A DNA stretch of 64,000 bases from Athripsodes cinereus (lineage: Eukaryota; Arthropoda; Insecta; Trichoptera; Leptoceridae), in assembly GCA_947579605.1 (NCBI GenBank), contig OX388317.1, forward strand, positions 23,641,384-23,705,383. The letters run 5' to 3'. Of the stretch, positions 22,641 through 33,833 are shown one piece after another (the stretch's first letter is position 1; every line of letters starts with the position of its first letter). The translations under genes and the position numbers were made by a program. The notes beneath the pieces were generated by a model, which saw nothing but the letters and a program-made list of their open reading frames with translations, was not told the origin of the DNA and did no database searches.

Positions 22641-23197
22641 TGAGAGTTATTCTTTGCCGGGGACTCAACGGGGCATGGGTGAGGATCAAGAAAGATAAAC
22701 GATGTTTTCTATATGAATTTAATTTTTATAATTCCACGGCATCCCCACTAGTCCAACGCATTAGCCGCATCTGATTACCCATATAAGTTCTTTGTGATAT
22801 TAAGTGGTATTTCGATTCTGTATCAGTTCTGCTTTTGACGTTGATTTATGTCGTTGATAAAAATTAACGACATTCGAAATGCCAACAGCGAACAATCCAT
22901 ATCGAAATACATACATACACACTATACATATTCTTATTATTATTATCTCTAAATGCCTACAGTGATTTCAAATATAATTTACGCTTTTTCTAAAAATAGA
23001 TAAAATTCAGATTTAATATGCCTACTTAGTGTATGTAGGTATAACTAAAGACTGAAAATTTAATTTCCTTTTATGATTTATGTGTTATAATCAAAAATAT
23101 AGAATAATGCTTTCTTATAAGTTTTATGTATTAGTGTCAACATTTAAATCCAAAAATAGTTTTCTTGTTAGTTAAAATATAAAAACATTTTTAATAT
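22641..23197. other. No gene recognised
   Basis: AT-rich, nothing supported. Confidence 0.4.
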
Positions 23198-23335
23198 TGA
23201 TTTATTTATTCATTTTTTACTTTACATTGATTACAGACAATTACATAAAAGGTATACATTCAAATTAAATACAATCGATATACAGAGGGCGAGTTTATCG
23301 CACAGGCGCGATCTCTTCCAACTAACCCATTTATT
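23198..23335 (-). repeat. Repeat family B, near full-length
   Basis: Reversed order: TTTATTTATTCATTTTTTAC tail, TTACATTGATTACAG, ATACAGAGGGCGAGTTTATC, GCGCGATCTCTTCCAACTAA. It closely matches 37395-37535. Confidence 0.75.
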
Positions 23336-23474
23336 TATTATAAAGGCATAAAGATTATGAATTAACTTACAATTATTCAAAGTAACGTAGGATCCGTAAA
23401 GTCATTCCCATGACTTATTGTCAACAAATCCTAATATATTTACAATAATTCAGGATTCCTTATTTCTATTACTA

Positions 23475-23695
23475 TACTATCACGGTATATCCCACAAGCG
23501 GGGTAGCCAGTAGACCTGCCGCATGTAATAAACATGCAAGCTGTCCTCTCCGTGCCAAAAAAAGTTAAGACATTCAGGATATGTGGCAAACCTCATCTAT
23601 GAATTCAAGATGTAAAATGTTTTTATTTTTCCGAACACCCGATTTTTACAGGACACTCGAAAACTTACGGAGAAGAATGCGAGAACAATTCTTTG
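23475..23695 (-). repeat. SINE family A, well-preserved copy
   Basis: TATCACGGTATATCCCACAA, GGGGTAGCCAGTAGACCTG, CAAGCTGTCCTCTCCGTGCC, GACATTCAGGATATGTGGC and TTACAGGACACTCGAAAAC in reverse order. On the sense strand the end reads CCGTGATAGTATAGTAATAG, like the intact LINE's GGTATAGTATAG tail. Confidence 0.8.
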
Positions 23696-23722
23696 TATTA
23701 ATTTAAACATATAAGTACCTAC

Positions 23723-24068
23723 TAGTGATGTAATGAATATTCGTATTCGCAAAAAAATATGCAAAAGTTTTGCGAATATTATTTTGGTAATAAAGTATCG
23801 GTAATTCGGTATAAGTACCGGATACTCACCCGGTACATTGTAGAAAAAGGTACTGCAAGAAAATATTCTTTAAGAAAACCGAGGAGTTTTGAAATATTTT
23901 AAGTTCCTATACCATTTTGAAAATTCGGCGACGGGGGGGGGGGGGTAGAAATTTTAATGTTTGAGCAATTGTAGAAATTTAAGCAAATCAATATTCGCTA
24001 TCCGCGAATGTCTGTAACAAATATTCGCATTCGCAAATATCCAAAATCACACATTCGTTACATCACTA
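23723..24068. mobile_element. hAT-like MITE with 8-bp target duplication
   Basis: Ends TAGTGATGTAATGAATATTC and the complement (ATTCGTTACATCACTA) flank a 346-bp non-coding interior. It is bordered by GTACCTAC (23715-23722) and ATACCTAC (24069-24076), an 8-bp duplication with one change, as expected for hAT transposition. The interior includes a run of 12 G and shares words (CTATACCATTTTGAAAATT, AAGTACCGGATAC) with the MITE at 25008, in reverse. Confidence 0.75.
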
Positions 24069-24600
24069 ATACCTACTTTCATGACGCAAGCAATATGCTT
24101 ATTGTGAGGATGTTTAGAAGTGTTTTCAGATTTGTAAAAACACAGATTCGTTACATCACTAGTAACCTTCATGACGCAAACAATATGCTTATTGTGAGGA
24201 TGTTTAGAGGTGTTTTCAGATTTGTAAAAACACAGATTCGTTACATCACTAGTAACCTTCATGACGCAAACAATATGCTTATTGTGAGGATGTTTAGAGG
24301 TGTTTTCAGATTTGTAAAAACACAGATTCGTTACATCACTAGTAACCTTCATGACGCAAACAATATGCTTATTGTGAGGATGTTTAGAGGTGTTTTCAGA
24401 TTTGTAAAAACACAGATTCGTTACATCACTAGTAACCTTCATGACGCAAACAATATGCTTATTGTGAGGATGTTTAGAGGTGTTTTCAGATTTGTAAAAA
24501 CACAGATTCGTTACATCACTAGTAACCTTCATGACGCAAACAATATGCTTATTGTGAGGATGTTTAGAGGTGTTTTCAGATTTGTAAAAACACAGATTCC
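24052..24600. repeat. Tandem array, about 6 units of 90 bp
   Basis: GATTCGTTACATCACTAG recurs at 24145, 24235, 24325, 24415 and 24505; a first diverged unit starts at the MITE end (24052) and a last one stops at 24600. Because 90 is a multiple of three, both strands show long repetitive open frames (30-residue units on the plus strand). These are a by-product of the period and not evidence for a protein. Confidence 0.95.
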
Positions 24601-25007
24601 TCTTTAAAAATAACTCAATACGAAGACATTATCTTAATTATAAATTGGTGTGGGAGAGATAATATATTGTTAGATTACACATATAGACAATCCTTATAGG
24701 TATATATAGAAAAATAAGTTCATATAATAGTTTCAAAAGAAGTCAGTTTCTTTCACTTTCTGTATTTTGTGCCTGTGTAAGTATTCTTAGATCTAGTTTG
24801 CTTTCTGTTAAACTTTATTGTTTTTTTTTTAATATATGAACAATTTTATTAATTCTATTTGATTGTAATTTTATTTGGTGAGTCGTCCATCCTGATGGTC
24901 ATAATTTATATTGATACAGAGAAGAAGAGTTGCATATGTATGTTACACCAAGTTAGCATACTGGCAACCCCAGAACTGTAATGGTATAGGTACATAAAGA
25001 GATAGAC
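24601..25007. other. No gene recognised
   Basis: AT-rich spacer; nothing supported. Confidence 0.4.
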
Positions 25008-25289
25008 CATAGGGGGCCAACCTTTTCAGCTACCGGGTCAAATTTCAGAATGAGATTTCCTAGCGGGCCGCACAACAATATATTCACCATAAAATTTTAG
25101 CCCCTCCCCTCCCCCCCGGCGCCAAATTTTCAAAATGGTATAGGAATTTGAAATACCAAAACTCTTAGGTTTTCTTTAAAAATATTTTCACGAAATACCT
25201 CTTTCAAAAAAGTAACGGGTACTTGTACCGACTATTACTAAAAAAGTGTGCAATATGCTTCGCGGGCCGCACGTAGGTAGACACCCTTG
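25008..25289. mobile_element. hAT-like MITE with 8-bp target duplication
   Basis: Bordered by exact AGATAGAC (25000-25007 and 25290-25297). The ends CATAGGGGGCCAACC and complement CAAGGGTGTCTACC are imperfect inverted repeats starting CA and ending TG, typical of hAT. The interior is non-coding, includes a C run and GGGCCGCAC words, and is shared in part with 23723-24068 and 44675-44906. Confidence 0.8.
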
Positions 25290-25782
25290 AGATAGACTTT
25301 ATTTAATTATACGAATATCCTATCAAACCCGTTCTTTATAATAGGTACGTATCTATCTACGAAAATGTTGAAATAAATTGTTTGTTCTCTACTGTTTGGT
25401 TATTATATTTTGCTTGGCTGGTTTTAAATTAGATCTTGATAGGTACCTACCTACTACTACAAACAAGTACAAATATAATTTGTTAATGTTGGACCTTCGA
25501 GGAAAATGAAAGTGATCCCATTACAATTTATTAAATTAACCCTACCTACCTCATGTACTGAAATAGTACTAACAATAATAATAATCACAACGTTAGAGAT
25601 GGGCATTAACGATTAACCGATTAATAAACTTCTGTAAAAAATGTAATTGTAAACTTACTGTGTCAGTGATTAACTGTTTCAGAACCGTAAGCTTCCTATA
25701 AACAATTCTAATAAATCCAATGTTTTTATGTTAAATTTGGAAATTCATTATTAACATTTAATTAAATAATTTTTAAACACTG
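25290..25782. other. No gene recognised
   Basis: AT-rich with TAGGTACCTACCTACTACT words common in Lepidoptera; no feature supported. Confidence 0.35.
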
Positions 25783-25862
25783 TATAATTTCCAAATTAAA
25801 TTTATTTACCTCAAACGTTTTCACCAAGGCTTCTGCTTGGCGTCATCAAGAAGGCTAATTAG
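25783..25862 (-). repeat. Penelope-like terminal fragment with decayed hammerhead
   Basis: Matches one arm of 4547-4792. On the minus strand the core reads TTGATGA, GCCAAG/CTTGGT and GAAAACGTTTGAGG. The C3 change without a matching G8 change should inactivate it. Confidence 0.6.
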
Positions 25863-26296
25863 TTAAAGTTCATAGTAGTGAGTCTGTTTTTTAATACTAA
25901 CTTAGTGTTTAAAAAATTATTTATAAGTAAACAATTTGAATATATTTGATTATAAGTAAACAATAAAAATATATTTAATTATAAGTTAACAATTTTTATA
26001 TTTATCTCTGTATACTTGAATGTCAAAATGGAATACTTAGAACTAAAAAATACAATGAAGTGACATAAATGATTATGGTTTTGGAAGAAAATGTTTTTTT
26101 CCTTAGTCCATAAAATTTCAATAAATATTTATTTTATTAACAATACAGTAGGTTTTTTGGCTTCCAACTTCCGTAACTGTAATATTAATTGTGACTTGAT
26201 ATGCATTTGATGCTTTTAAATTTTCCTGCGGACATTCCGTTCAAGAATACCTTTCTAACTCCTTTCAATAGGTTTTCGAGTCACCAGTTGCAGACA
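25863..26296. other. No gene recognised
   Basis: AT-rich; ATTATAAGTAAACAATTTG-like words recur two to three times near 25920-26000. Confidence 0.35.
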
Positions 26297-26475
26297 CACT
26301 GAGAAAAATACTAACGAAATTTCACAACGAATCGATCAAATTGTTGGTAAATTTACCAACGAATTGCATGCGAAAAGTTAATATTATAGATTCGTACTAA
26401 CGAATCGTTTGTACTATCTCTGGTCCTAATCTAATAGTACGTACCAATGATTCGTTGTGAGTATTTTTCTCAGTG
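26297..26475. mobile_element. MITE with CACTGAGAAAAATAC inverted ends
   Basis: The left end CACTGAGAAAAATACTAACG and right end GTGAGTATTTTTCTCAGTG are inverted copies around a 140-bp non-coding centre. Target duplication was not clear, so no superfamily is assigned. Confidence 0.65.
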
Positions 26476-26514
26476 CAGGTGTTAGTAAAACCTCACGAAC
26501 AAGACAATTTATTA

Positions 26515-26665
26515 ACATCTACAATTTTAGAGATGAGGCATGCCACCCAATCTGAATGTCTTATTTTTGTTATTGGCAAGGATAGGACAATCTGAATGTC
26601 TATTAGGTACATACTATTAGGTCTCCACTAGCTACCCCACTTGTGGGATATGCTGTGATAGTTTA
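26515..26665 (+). repeat. SINE family A, shortened copy
   Basis: GATGAGGCATGCCACCCAAT, CTGAATGTCTTATTTTTG, GGCAAGGATAGGACAA and CTAGCTACCCCACTTGTGGG with a TAGTAGCAGTAG tail. Part of the centre is deleted. Confidence 0.65.
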
Positions 26666-27309
26666 GTAGCAGTAGTAAAATAATAATGAATTAATGGAAA
26701 ACGATGTTAATTTATTCGTTAACGGGTCAACAATTAACCGATTTAATTTTATATTAACGCTTCCTAACTATGACAAACATCTTGTACACAAATTTTTCTT
26801 ACTTCGCAATAAGCTCAGCTGTTTGTTGTCTTAGTTCAAATTACCTAACGACCCACTCATGTCAAGTCCCTTAGGGAAAGGCGAAGGAGAGAAAAATGGC
26901 AGGCGACACATTATTTTGGGAAAAAAATACAACTTGATTCTTATTAAAAACATGTTTTTTAACCACTGTACAGATTAAAATTATATTTACTTTTGAGTTT
27001 GTAATAATATCCAAAAATATCTTTATTAAACAAAAACCTAAGACAAAGTTTAATTTATCGAGCGACCGTTCTTGGTAAAAGTTCATTACAATAAGAAATT
27101 TAAATAAAACAAATATTTACTACCTGTTGAAGAGTTCTTGTGTTTACATTATAGAAATTCTTTTAAAATTATTTTAATTTAAAAAAATCACTGTTTCAAA
27201 TTCAGTATATATTTTTAAACATCACGAAAATTTTGAGTTTATTAATATTTAGTTATTCGATTGGTGACTGTCATGTTTTGACTAATTTTTAGTCATTTCA
27301 TCAAAAGTA
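26666..27309. other. No gene recognised
   Basis: AT-rich; nothing supported. Confidence 0.4.
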
Positions 27310-27462
27310 CCGTCAAAATAGTTACTTGGTCAAAAATACCGAGCTACCGCTTCAGCGAGATTGGTATGCGCGTATTTTTGACTACATAAGTCACTTCACG
27401 CGTTGTATGATTAAGATCAAGACAAGATTAAGATCGTATTTAGATTGTGTCAAGAGCAACCT
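27310..27462. mobile_element. MITE family C, partial copy
   Basis: The right inverted end is clear (ATTAAGATCGTATTTAGATT, GTGTCAAGAGCAAC). The left end is degraded. Confidence 0.6.
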
Positions 27463-28799
27463 TGCTAGTCTATATTATAATCTAGACATTTAATCTTCGG
27501 CTGACCGCGTCTTCGAGTATCCTTTCACTGATCCATGTATATATTTATATTATGACTCTCATTCATTCTTTCCACGTGCATATTTTATTTATTTTATTTT
27601 ATTTTGTTTATCATCCCTAGGTCCAACCAGACACTTGGAATCGTCAGTCAAAATAACAATTAGTACATGTACATATCAAAAGCATAAAATTTTTCAGAGA
27701 GACGTCAGAGAACAATAATTGGTAAAATTTATTTCAAAATCAATGCTGATCAGAGTGTAAATGGCTCCGAACAGCATTTCGTCAATTTATCTAAATAAAA
27801 CAAATAATATAACATTGGCAGAACAGTATGATGAATAGGTGGAATCGAATGCTGGGTTAAGTGTAAAAGTTTTAGGCCAGCATTCACGTCGATGATTTTT
27901 ATATGAAATATAATATTATAAATACAGTGAAGCAACCGAGACAACCAGAGGAATCACCGCGAACAATATAAATGTGTGAATGTGCTCGCATTAAGATAAC
28001 GATAATAAGCATAAAACAACGTATCTTATTTACATTCATCTTGGCTTTCACACCAACTATCGCTCCACACTCTTCTCTTCTCTAAGTTATTAAAAATACA
28101 TTTAGATTTTAATTTAATTATAAATTTAACGACGTAAATTGTTTTTGATGATGATAAATTAATTTTGTCAATTTCATAAAAATTCTTATTTTACTAAACT
28201 GTGTATTTTATAGATTGTCTGCTTCCATTAATGTTTGATGGAAAAATGTATGTATCCTATGTACTCAACTTTATAAGCGTACGAAAATTAAAAAAAAAAT
28301 CTTTGATTTGAGTTAAGCGGATATTAATTGAAAAAAAAAAACAATTTATGAAATTTTCAATAAAAAAGGGGGTTTGCGTTATTTCATGCAAAAAAGTTTA
28401 CAATATTACTGAAATTAATTTGAAAAACGAAAAACGAGAATTGAATATTAATTTTAATATTAATAAAGCTTAAAATTTTCATTACGTACTATTTTTATAG
28501 ATTTCTGATAATAAAACAAAGACTTCTACGTATATTCTCAAGTTTTTACTGAAGAATCCCAGAATAGAGCCCAATGAGTAAATGTTCTTTATTTCAGGTG
28601 TAATTTTGTGGAATTTCATTATTGAAAATTATTATAATTTTGCTGCTTTAACGCTGTTTAAATCGACTGTTAATTTGTTTATCGATAAAACGTTTTCGAC
28701 TTCTTCTTTTTCGTGTTGGTCAGCATCAAAAACAATATAAAAGAACAAAATGTTAAAAACATCAAATTAATGATGATGATGATTCTGGATGATTTTATT
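27463..28799. other. No gene recognised
   Basis: AT-rich; at 28690-28735 a GAAAACGTTTT word on the minus strand recalls the hammerhead repeats but box 1 is absent. Confidence 0.35.
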
Positions 28800-29215
28800 T
28801 TTGATGCCGTTTAACAGTCCCTAGACCGTCTTAAGGGCGCCAGTGAAGAGTTCAGATTTTAATTTGCTTCTGAAGCTAGTGACAGTCTGCCTATACTCCC
28901 GTTCCCTCCGAGAAAGCCACGATCACTCTTGCAGCTCCCCCCAGATGAGTTCGCTCCACGAATTCATCCCAGTGACAATGTCTGGGAGCCATTGGATATG
29001 TTAGGGGGTGCTCGATGTTTTTTTTTCCTCTCCACAGTCACACACCGTGCTCTCAGCCAAACCCATCTCTGAAGATTTTTCCTAGTGCGTCCCACACCTT
29101 CTGATTCTGTTGAGTGTTTTCCAGAATGGCCATGGTAGGTCATGCACGGAGGCAGGGCTTCCATCTAGCTGTTAAATGTTGTCCCTTGTATGTTCTCCGC
29201 TTTGTCCTTCCATAA
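28800..29215 (-). pseudogene. LINE C-terminal relic with CCHC-like end
   Basis: On the minus strand, read with a frame change, this encodes WKTLNRIR followed by MGLAESTVCDCGE, the Cys-rich C-terminal end of Jockey-like reverse transcriptases (compare 33.3 and 50.7 kb). Several frameshifts and an internal AAAAAAAAC run make it a dead copy. Confidence 0.55.
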
Positions 29216-29334
29216 GCGCACGTTTTCCACTACAATCTTCAGTAACAAACAAAAGTATTCCTTTTATGTATTGGTAAACAAATTCAAACAGTGTTTTTAA
29301 TTATGATAATCTTCTACAAATACTTTAAAGCAGT
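29216..29334. other. No gene recognised
   Basis: AT-rich spacer between a LINE relic and a MITE. Confidence 0.3.
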
Positions 29335-29533
29335 AGGGTTACTCTTGACAAAATCTAAACACGATCTTAATCTAAATCATACGACGCGCGAAGTGACTAT
29401 TGGCCAAAAATACGCGCATATCGATCGCGCGGTAGCGGTAGCGCGGTGTTTTTGACCATAGTCCCTTCGTGCGTCGTGTGATCAAGATCAAGACTAGATT
29501 AAGATCGTATTTAGATTGTGTCAAGAGTAGCGC
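29335..29533. mobile_element. MITE family C, compact copy
   Basis: AGGGTTACTCTTGACAAAAT on the left and TTGTGTCAAGAGTAGCGCT on the right, with inner ATACGACGCGCGAAGTGACT words on both arms. GCAG on each side may be a short target duplication. Confidence 0.7.
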
Positions 29534-30191
29534 TGCAGAACTACTGCAAATACATTTGAAATAATGGTATTGAAATTAAGTAACATTTTTTTTAATAACA
29601 AAAATACTATTGTTATGATAAAAAATAGAAGTTTGATATATTTATCTATATATAGATGTAGGTAGATATTAAGAATACACGAGTATTAAACATAAAATAG
29701 CACTTAGGTTTCAAAAACTTTTTCCATGTTATTTAGAGTAGGTATACTTTATTTATAGTTGATTTCATAATGGTGGAAATATCTTAGAATAAATCTCTTA
29801 CGTCTCACCTTTAATATTTCAAAATAACGAAATCAAATAATTAGTTTAAAAATAAAAGAAAGAAACACTGATGGCGGCAAATATTATTACCTTTCGCATT
29901 TTCTTGAAAAGGTTTTGGAGACGAAAATAGCCTTCATTATCAATTTCTCGCAGCTTACAAAAATAAAGATTGACTTTCTTTATTTTTATACATATTCGTT
30001 AGATAATGTTAACAGAAATAAATCATGATGGAAGAACAAAGTAGCTTTGTACTTAAATAAGTTAAATAAAAAAAGCGTTCTGAGAAATATCTTGAATTTT
30101 CTGAAAAGGTTAAACATACACATATTAAAAAAAATATCTCTGTTTTTAGATCTCCATTGAAATTCCATAGAAAATTCTTTTTTAAATTACT
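29534..30191. other. No gene recognised
   Basis: AT-rich; nothing supported. Confidence 0.4.
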
Positions 30192-30560
30192 ACTTTACCC
30201 TCACGCCGTATTCCAAATGGGGTAGGCGGAGAGAACGAAACGTCATATATACCTATCTTTACATACTTCTTTCGCTCCTTCCACATTCATGCAATTCCTC
30301 ATATATGCACGCCGATTTTTATTTTTCAACCCGTGACCATCCTTAAGAATTTTATTCATGTGTTCCAGCTAGTACTTCTCATCGTCAGTGCTTTCTCATT
30401 GAATATAAACTCTTTTCGTCATTTTATTTTCATCCACTCGTTCAACATGTCCAAACCATGACAACTTGTTTACAAGCATTCTATCCACAACACTCTTTTT
30501 GCATGCGTTCAATCTCCAGATATCCTCATTCCTCACTATATCATGCTACGTTTTATCAAC
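30192..30560 (-). pseudogene. LINE family A 3' region, decayed
   Basis: Follows the intact LINE 38861-39230 closely in order: CCCTCACGCCGTATTCCAAA, GGGGTAGGCGGAGAGAACG, CTTCCACATTCATGCAATTC, CAACATGTCCAAACCATGAC and CAACACTCTTTTTGCATGC. Stops and indels break the frame. Confidence 0.75.
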
Positions 30561-30668
30561 GTCCTCTGTTTATTTTTAAAATGATACAATAAACAAACGT
30601 TTGCTTTTCTTACATATATAAATATCTCAAAATCTTTTTTTCGATACTTCATAGTTTTCATTTATTAC

Positions 30669-30895
30669 TTAGGAAAAAGAGATTCCCCTGATTGTGAATG
30701 TGGAGATGTGCAGACGGTGAGACACATAGTGCAGAACTGCCATCTCAAAAAATTCAGCGGGGATCTGCAGGACATCTATAAACCAGGACCGGAGGCGGTG
30801 AACTGGCTCTCAGCACTGGAGCCAAGACTGTAGAGGACACGAGACGACAAGATTTGTCAACACCGGGCCATACGAAAAGTAAAGTAAGTAATACT
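30669..30895 (+). pseudogene. LINE C-terminal relic with CCHC-like end
   Basis: A plus-strand frame reads KRDSPDCECGDVQTVRHIVQ then NC, followed by WLSALEPRL and a stop. The C-x-C, H-x4-C pattern is the usual Cys-His end of Jockey-type reverse transcriptases. Only the last 50 or so codons remain. Confidence 0.7.
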
Positions 30896-31099
30896 TAGAG
30901 TATTTTTTTATCGTTTGTCTTTTTATTTATGTTAAATAAAAATTTGAAATAATAAGTGGGTGTATAATCTTCGAAACAAATTGACGTCCTAATCCTCTAC
31001 CGAACCCAAAAATTTTATACAATCGGAATATAAATAATTCATTAAATCCCTATGATTATTCATTGTATAAAGGAAAAATTGGTTTTTAAGATAAAGTTT

Positions 31100-31175
31100 T
31101 GAAACGATTTTATGTGTTACCTATATCCTACAGCGAGGATATGGTGAACTTGTGTAAGACAAGTTCTAAGAAGTT
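31100..31175 (-). repeat. 3' LTR remnant
   Basis: The 76 bases match the last part of the 5' LTR (CTTCTTAGAACTTGTC through CATAAAATCGTTTCA on the minus strand). They end in CA next to the target duplication. Confidence 0.8.
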
Positions 31176-31243
31176 CATAATAATAACATATATACATAAC
31201 TTAACTTAAGAATATCCTCTATAGGATGTTTCTTTTTCTGGTG

Positions 31244-32221
31244 TCATCTCTCCCTGAACGTGACTCTCCGTCCTGATCTGGTGGTCATGCCGGTTGGCTG
31301 CTCGTCGTCTTTTTTGGTGTCATTAGTCAGCATCCTGTTATCGTTGGTCTTGACACTCCTAGTCCCTGAAGTAGTAGCTTCACTCTGCTGACTTCTGGGT
31401 GTGCATGCTGACTGCGTATCTGTAACACTTACATATGCAGGTTTCAACCTACTTAAATGGATTACTTGTTCTTCTCCTTTAATACTAATTGTGAAACCGT
31501 GTGTGCCTCTTTTTATGACCTTGAACGGACCTTCATAAGGAGTATCTAAAGGTTTCTTGTGTTTATCCGTCCTTATGAAAACATGTGTGCAGTCATTTAG
31601 ATCTTTATGTATAAATACATTCTGGTCTGTTTTTACCTTTGTGGGTACAGGTCTCAACTTTTTCATGGCAGTGTGCATTTGTCGTAATAGCTCTTCTGGG
31701 TCTTCTAATTTGTTGTCTTGGAAGAATCCTCCTGGTAACCGCAGCGTAGTTCCGTAAACTAATTCTGCAGGTGATGCCTTCAATTCTTCTCTGTAACTTG
31801 CTCTTAATCCTAAACTTACGTAGGGTAAAGCGTCACTCCAGTTAATAGTATCGACTGCTTTCAGAGCTGCTTTCATTATTCTGTGATGCCTTTCTATTAA
31901 CCCGTTTCCTTGAGGATGGTAACTGGAAGTCTTGATGTGATGGATGCCCATGTTCCTTGTAAATTTGCTGAATAATTGTGAGACAAATTGTCTTCCTCTG
32001 TCAGTCGTTACTTGAACTGGTGTGCCGAACCTGGCTATCCAGTGTCTCATGAATGCCCTTATGACTGTTTCAGCTGTTATGTCTCTCATTGGAGCATATT
32101 CGGTCCAACGTGAGAAACGGTCAATCATGGTTAGTATATATCTATATCCTTGGCTCTCTGCCATGGGTCCGACTATATCCAAGTGGACATGTTCAAACCT
32201 GCCTGATGGAATAGGAATGGA
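31244..32221 (-). pseudogene. Gypsy integrase, catalytic core and C-terminus
   Basis: The open frame runs from the stop TGA inside the primer-binding site to the stop at 31244. Residues PSGRFEHVHLDIVGP lead into the rve integrase core. The catalytic triad is visible: Asp in LDIVGP, Asp in TTDRGRQF, Glu in NGLIERHHR, with SSYHPQGNG in between. The C-terminus carries the GPY/F-type module (PYEGPFKVIKRG and HLSRLKPAYV). The N-terminal HHCC zinc finger and everything upstream are deleted, and no start codon is in a sensible place, so this is a remnant. The frame is intact for 310 codons, so the deletion is recent or the insertion young. Confidence 0.88.
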
Positions 32222-32238
32222 TCACGTCGGGGTCACCA
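32221..32238 (-). other. tRNA-Trp-type primer-binding site
   Basis: On the minus strand TGGTGACCCCGACGTGAT starts one base after the LTR. It is the complement of the 3' end of insect tRNA-Trp including CCA, as I recall that tRNA's acceptor and T-arm sequence. This fixes element orientation and the LTR border. Confidence 0.7.
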
Positions 32239-32239
32239 C

Positions 32240-32666
32240 TGAAACGATTTTATGTGTTACCTATATCCTACAGCGAGGATATGGTGAACTTGTGTAAGAC
32301 AAGTTCTAAGAAGGAAGTTAATTACTAGATTTCTCTCACCTGAAAATGAGTAGGCTACAATTAAAAGCTTTTCCACCAGTTTGATGTTTCACAATACGAT
32401 TTAATGCTCTAATTTTAGTTCTATACTATTACAAATTCAATGAGTATATTAATTGGTTGAATGAAATATTAGAACGCGTGAGTACAAGAACACAACGAAA
32501 ATAGTAAACCACCGCGAGTGAGCGACCAAACGAGAATGGCTCGCTGGTTGGCAAAACCAATCTCTCCTCACTCATTCTTCCTACATGCAACAATACTATG
32601 GAACTTTCCATAAGTTGCTACATGTAGGAGTCACAAGATCTATTACGGAGGCATCACACCTCCACA
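32240..32666 (-). repeat. 5' LTR, 427 bp
   Basis: On the minus strand it begins TGTGGAGGTGTGATGCC and ends CGTTTCA (TG...CA). Near the 5' end CTCCTACATGTAGC and GTTGCATGTAGGAAG form an inverted repeat. A CAGGTGAG donor-like site lies in the 3' half. Confidence 0.75.
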
Positions 32667-32670
32667 GTTT

Positions 32671-33259
32671 TAAACTATAGATATTCCGTGCCTTAAAGGA
32701 TTATTACTATTGCATGACGTAAGCTATGTTGAAAAAAAAATTATTAATTTATTTAGATATATATGTTAGACAAGGTATTATCTATAAAATTGGGTATTCT
32801 GAATTTCTTTTAAATTATTCGATTGCCCCAGAATTGCTCTGAATGGAAAAGGCTCTTCATTATGTATTTCGGTGGAAAGCATTAAAGAGTGAGTGAGAGA
32901 ATGATTGCATAAATGATAATTTTCGAATTTCAAAGTTCGATCACTTGAATTTAATGCTTTAACGCTAAAACAATTGTTTTAATAGGTACTACATTGGGAA
33001 AATAATTGATATTCAACTCATTAAACCCGTTAGAGTTATTGTTGGATTTACTTAAATGTGAATTATGTCGTTATCACTTGGAGAGATCTGTCGATAAGGA
33101 GCGTTCTCGCAATAAAATGATATATCAAAGTATCGTAAGTCATGAATAAATATTTAATTCTATTTGTAAATATATATGTATCTTTTCTCACCTCTATGAC
33201 TAGTTCTACTATACAAGTAATAGGAAAATCGATATCATCTACGTAAACTTGTACCCTTT
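32671..33259. other. No gene recognised
   Basis: AT-rich; nothing supported. Confidence 0.4.
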
Positions 33260-33271
33260 GAGCGTGTTCAT

Positions 33272-33833
33272 TATTTATTTATCGTGTCGAAATCCAGAGA
33301 AAAAACCCATCAAACTGATCTCCAGTACTGCGCAAAACGCACAGCAGGTGGAGATGCGTCAAAATATCCTCCATAGTGCAAGTGACAGGGCACAATGGAC
33401 ACTCCAACAAGTGTGGCATAGTCTGTGCTGCACCACAGTCACATGCTCCGGATTCGTCCTTATTGGGCGGAGGATCCGCAAATAAGCGAACCTTTCCTAC
33501 CCCAAGAACACCTTGCTGCAGGAGGCGATCTAGACTATGGGACATGGAAAACCCTAAATCGACTTAGATCTGAGGCCTGAGTCAATAACACACTTTCATG
33601 TCACGTTCCCGCTCCGTTAACGTTCGAGTATAGACGAAGTTGCAAGCAAGTGTCAATTTCGTTGCTAAGATACACAATAGTTACGAAAATTAACACTTTG
33701 GCGCAACATCGTCTGCACCCGAACGCTAACGGAGCGGGAACGTGACTCGAAAGTGTGTTATTGACTCAGGCCTCTGGTGTAGGAAACTGCCGCGACAATA
33801 GAGAACGATGAGGCTTCCTACAGGACAAATCTG
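33272..33833 (-). mobile_element. Twin-primed (5'-inverted) LINE fragment with nested MITE
   Basis: Exact 12-bp duplication GAGCGTGTTCAT borders it (33260-33271, 33834-33845). Compared with the uninverted relative at 50735-51150, the 3' part (33272-about 33450) is in minus orientation. The part from about 33455 to 33826 is inverted, and the two halves overlap in the word AGGAC/GTCCT. The 3' half encodes DESGACDCGAAQTMPHLLEC on the minus strand, the CCHC-like end of a Jockey-type reverse transcriptase. The minus-strand open frame reading further into the inverted part is an artefact of the join. Confidence 0.8.
33573..33773. mobile_element. MITE nested in the LINE, 3-bp target duplication
   Basis: Inverted ends AGGCCTGAGTCAATAACA and TGTTATTGACTCAGGCCT extend inward through CACGTTCCCGCTCCGTTAACG to over 50 bp. 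CTG on both sides (33570-33572, 33774-33776) is the target duplication: the related LINE at 50.7 kb has one copy of this site. No transposase. A 3-bp duplication fits PIF/Harbinger or CACTA, and the ends decide neither. Confidence 0.85.

Larger units (their letters stand above)
31100..32666 (-). mobile_element. Internally deleted Ty3/gypsy retrotransposon
   Basis: Bounded by the 4-bp duplication GTTT (31096-31099 and 32667-32670). On the minus strand the order is: 5' LTR (32666-32240), one spacer base, primer-binding site (32238-32221), integrase core and C-terminus (32221-31244), and a 3' LTR remnant (31175-31100). Gag, protease, reverse transcriptase, RNase H and the integrase zinc finger are absent. 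The 3' LTR has lost about 350 bp of its 5' part. Two internal deletions therefore followed, or accompanied, insertion. Confidence 0.8.

Noticed and set aside
24008..24607. Long repetitive open frames on both strands (199 and 161 residues)
   Set aside because: They follow from a 90-bp tandem period, a multiple of three, without stops. Both strands being open argues against a real repeat protein.
33279..33545. Continuous 88-residue minus-strand protein
   Set aside because: Its first third reads through the inverted join of a twin-primed LINE; only the CDCG...LLEC part is real element coding.
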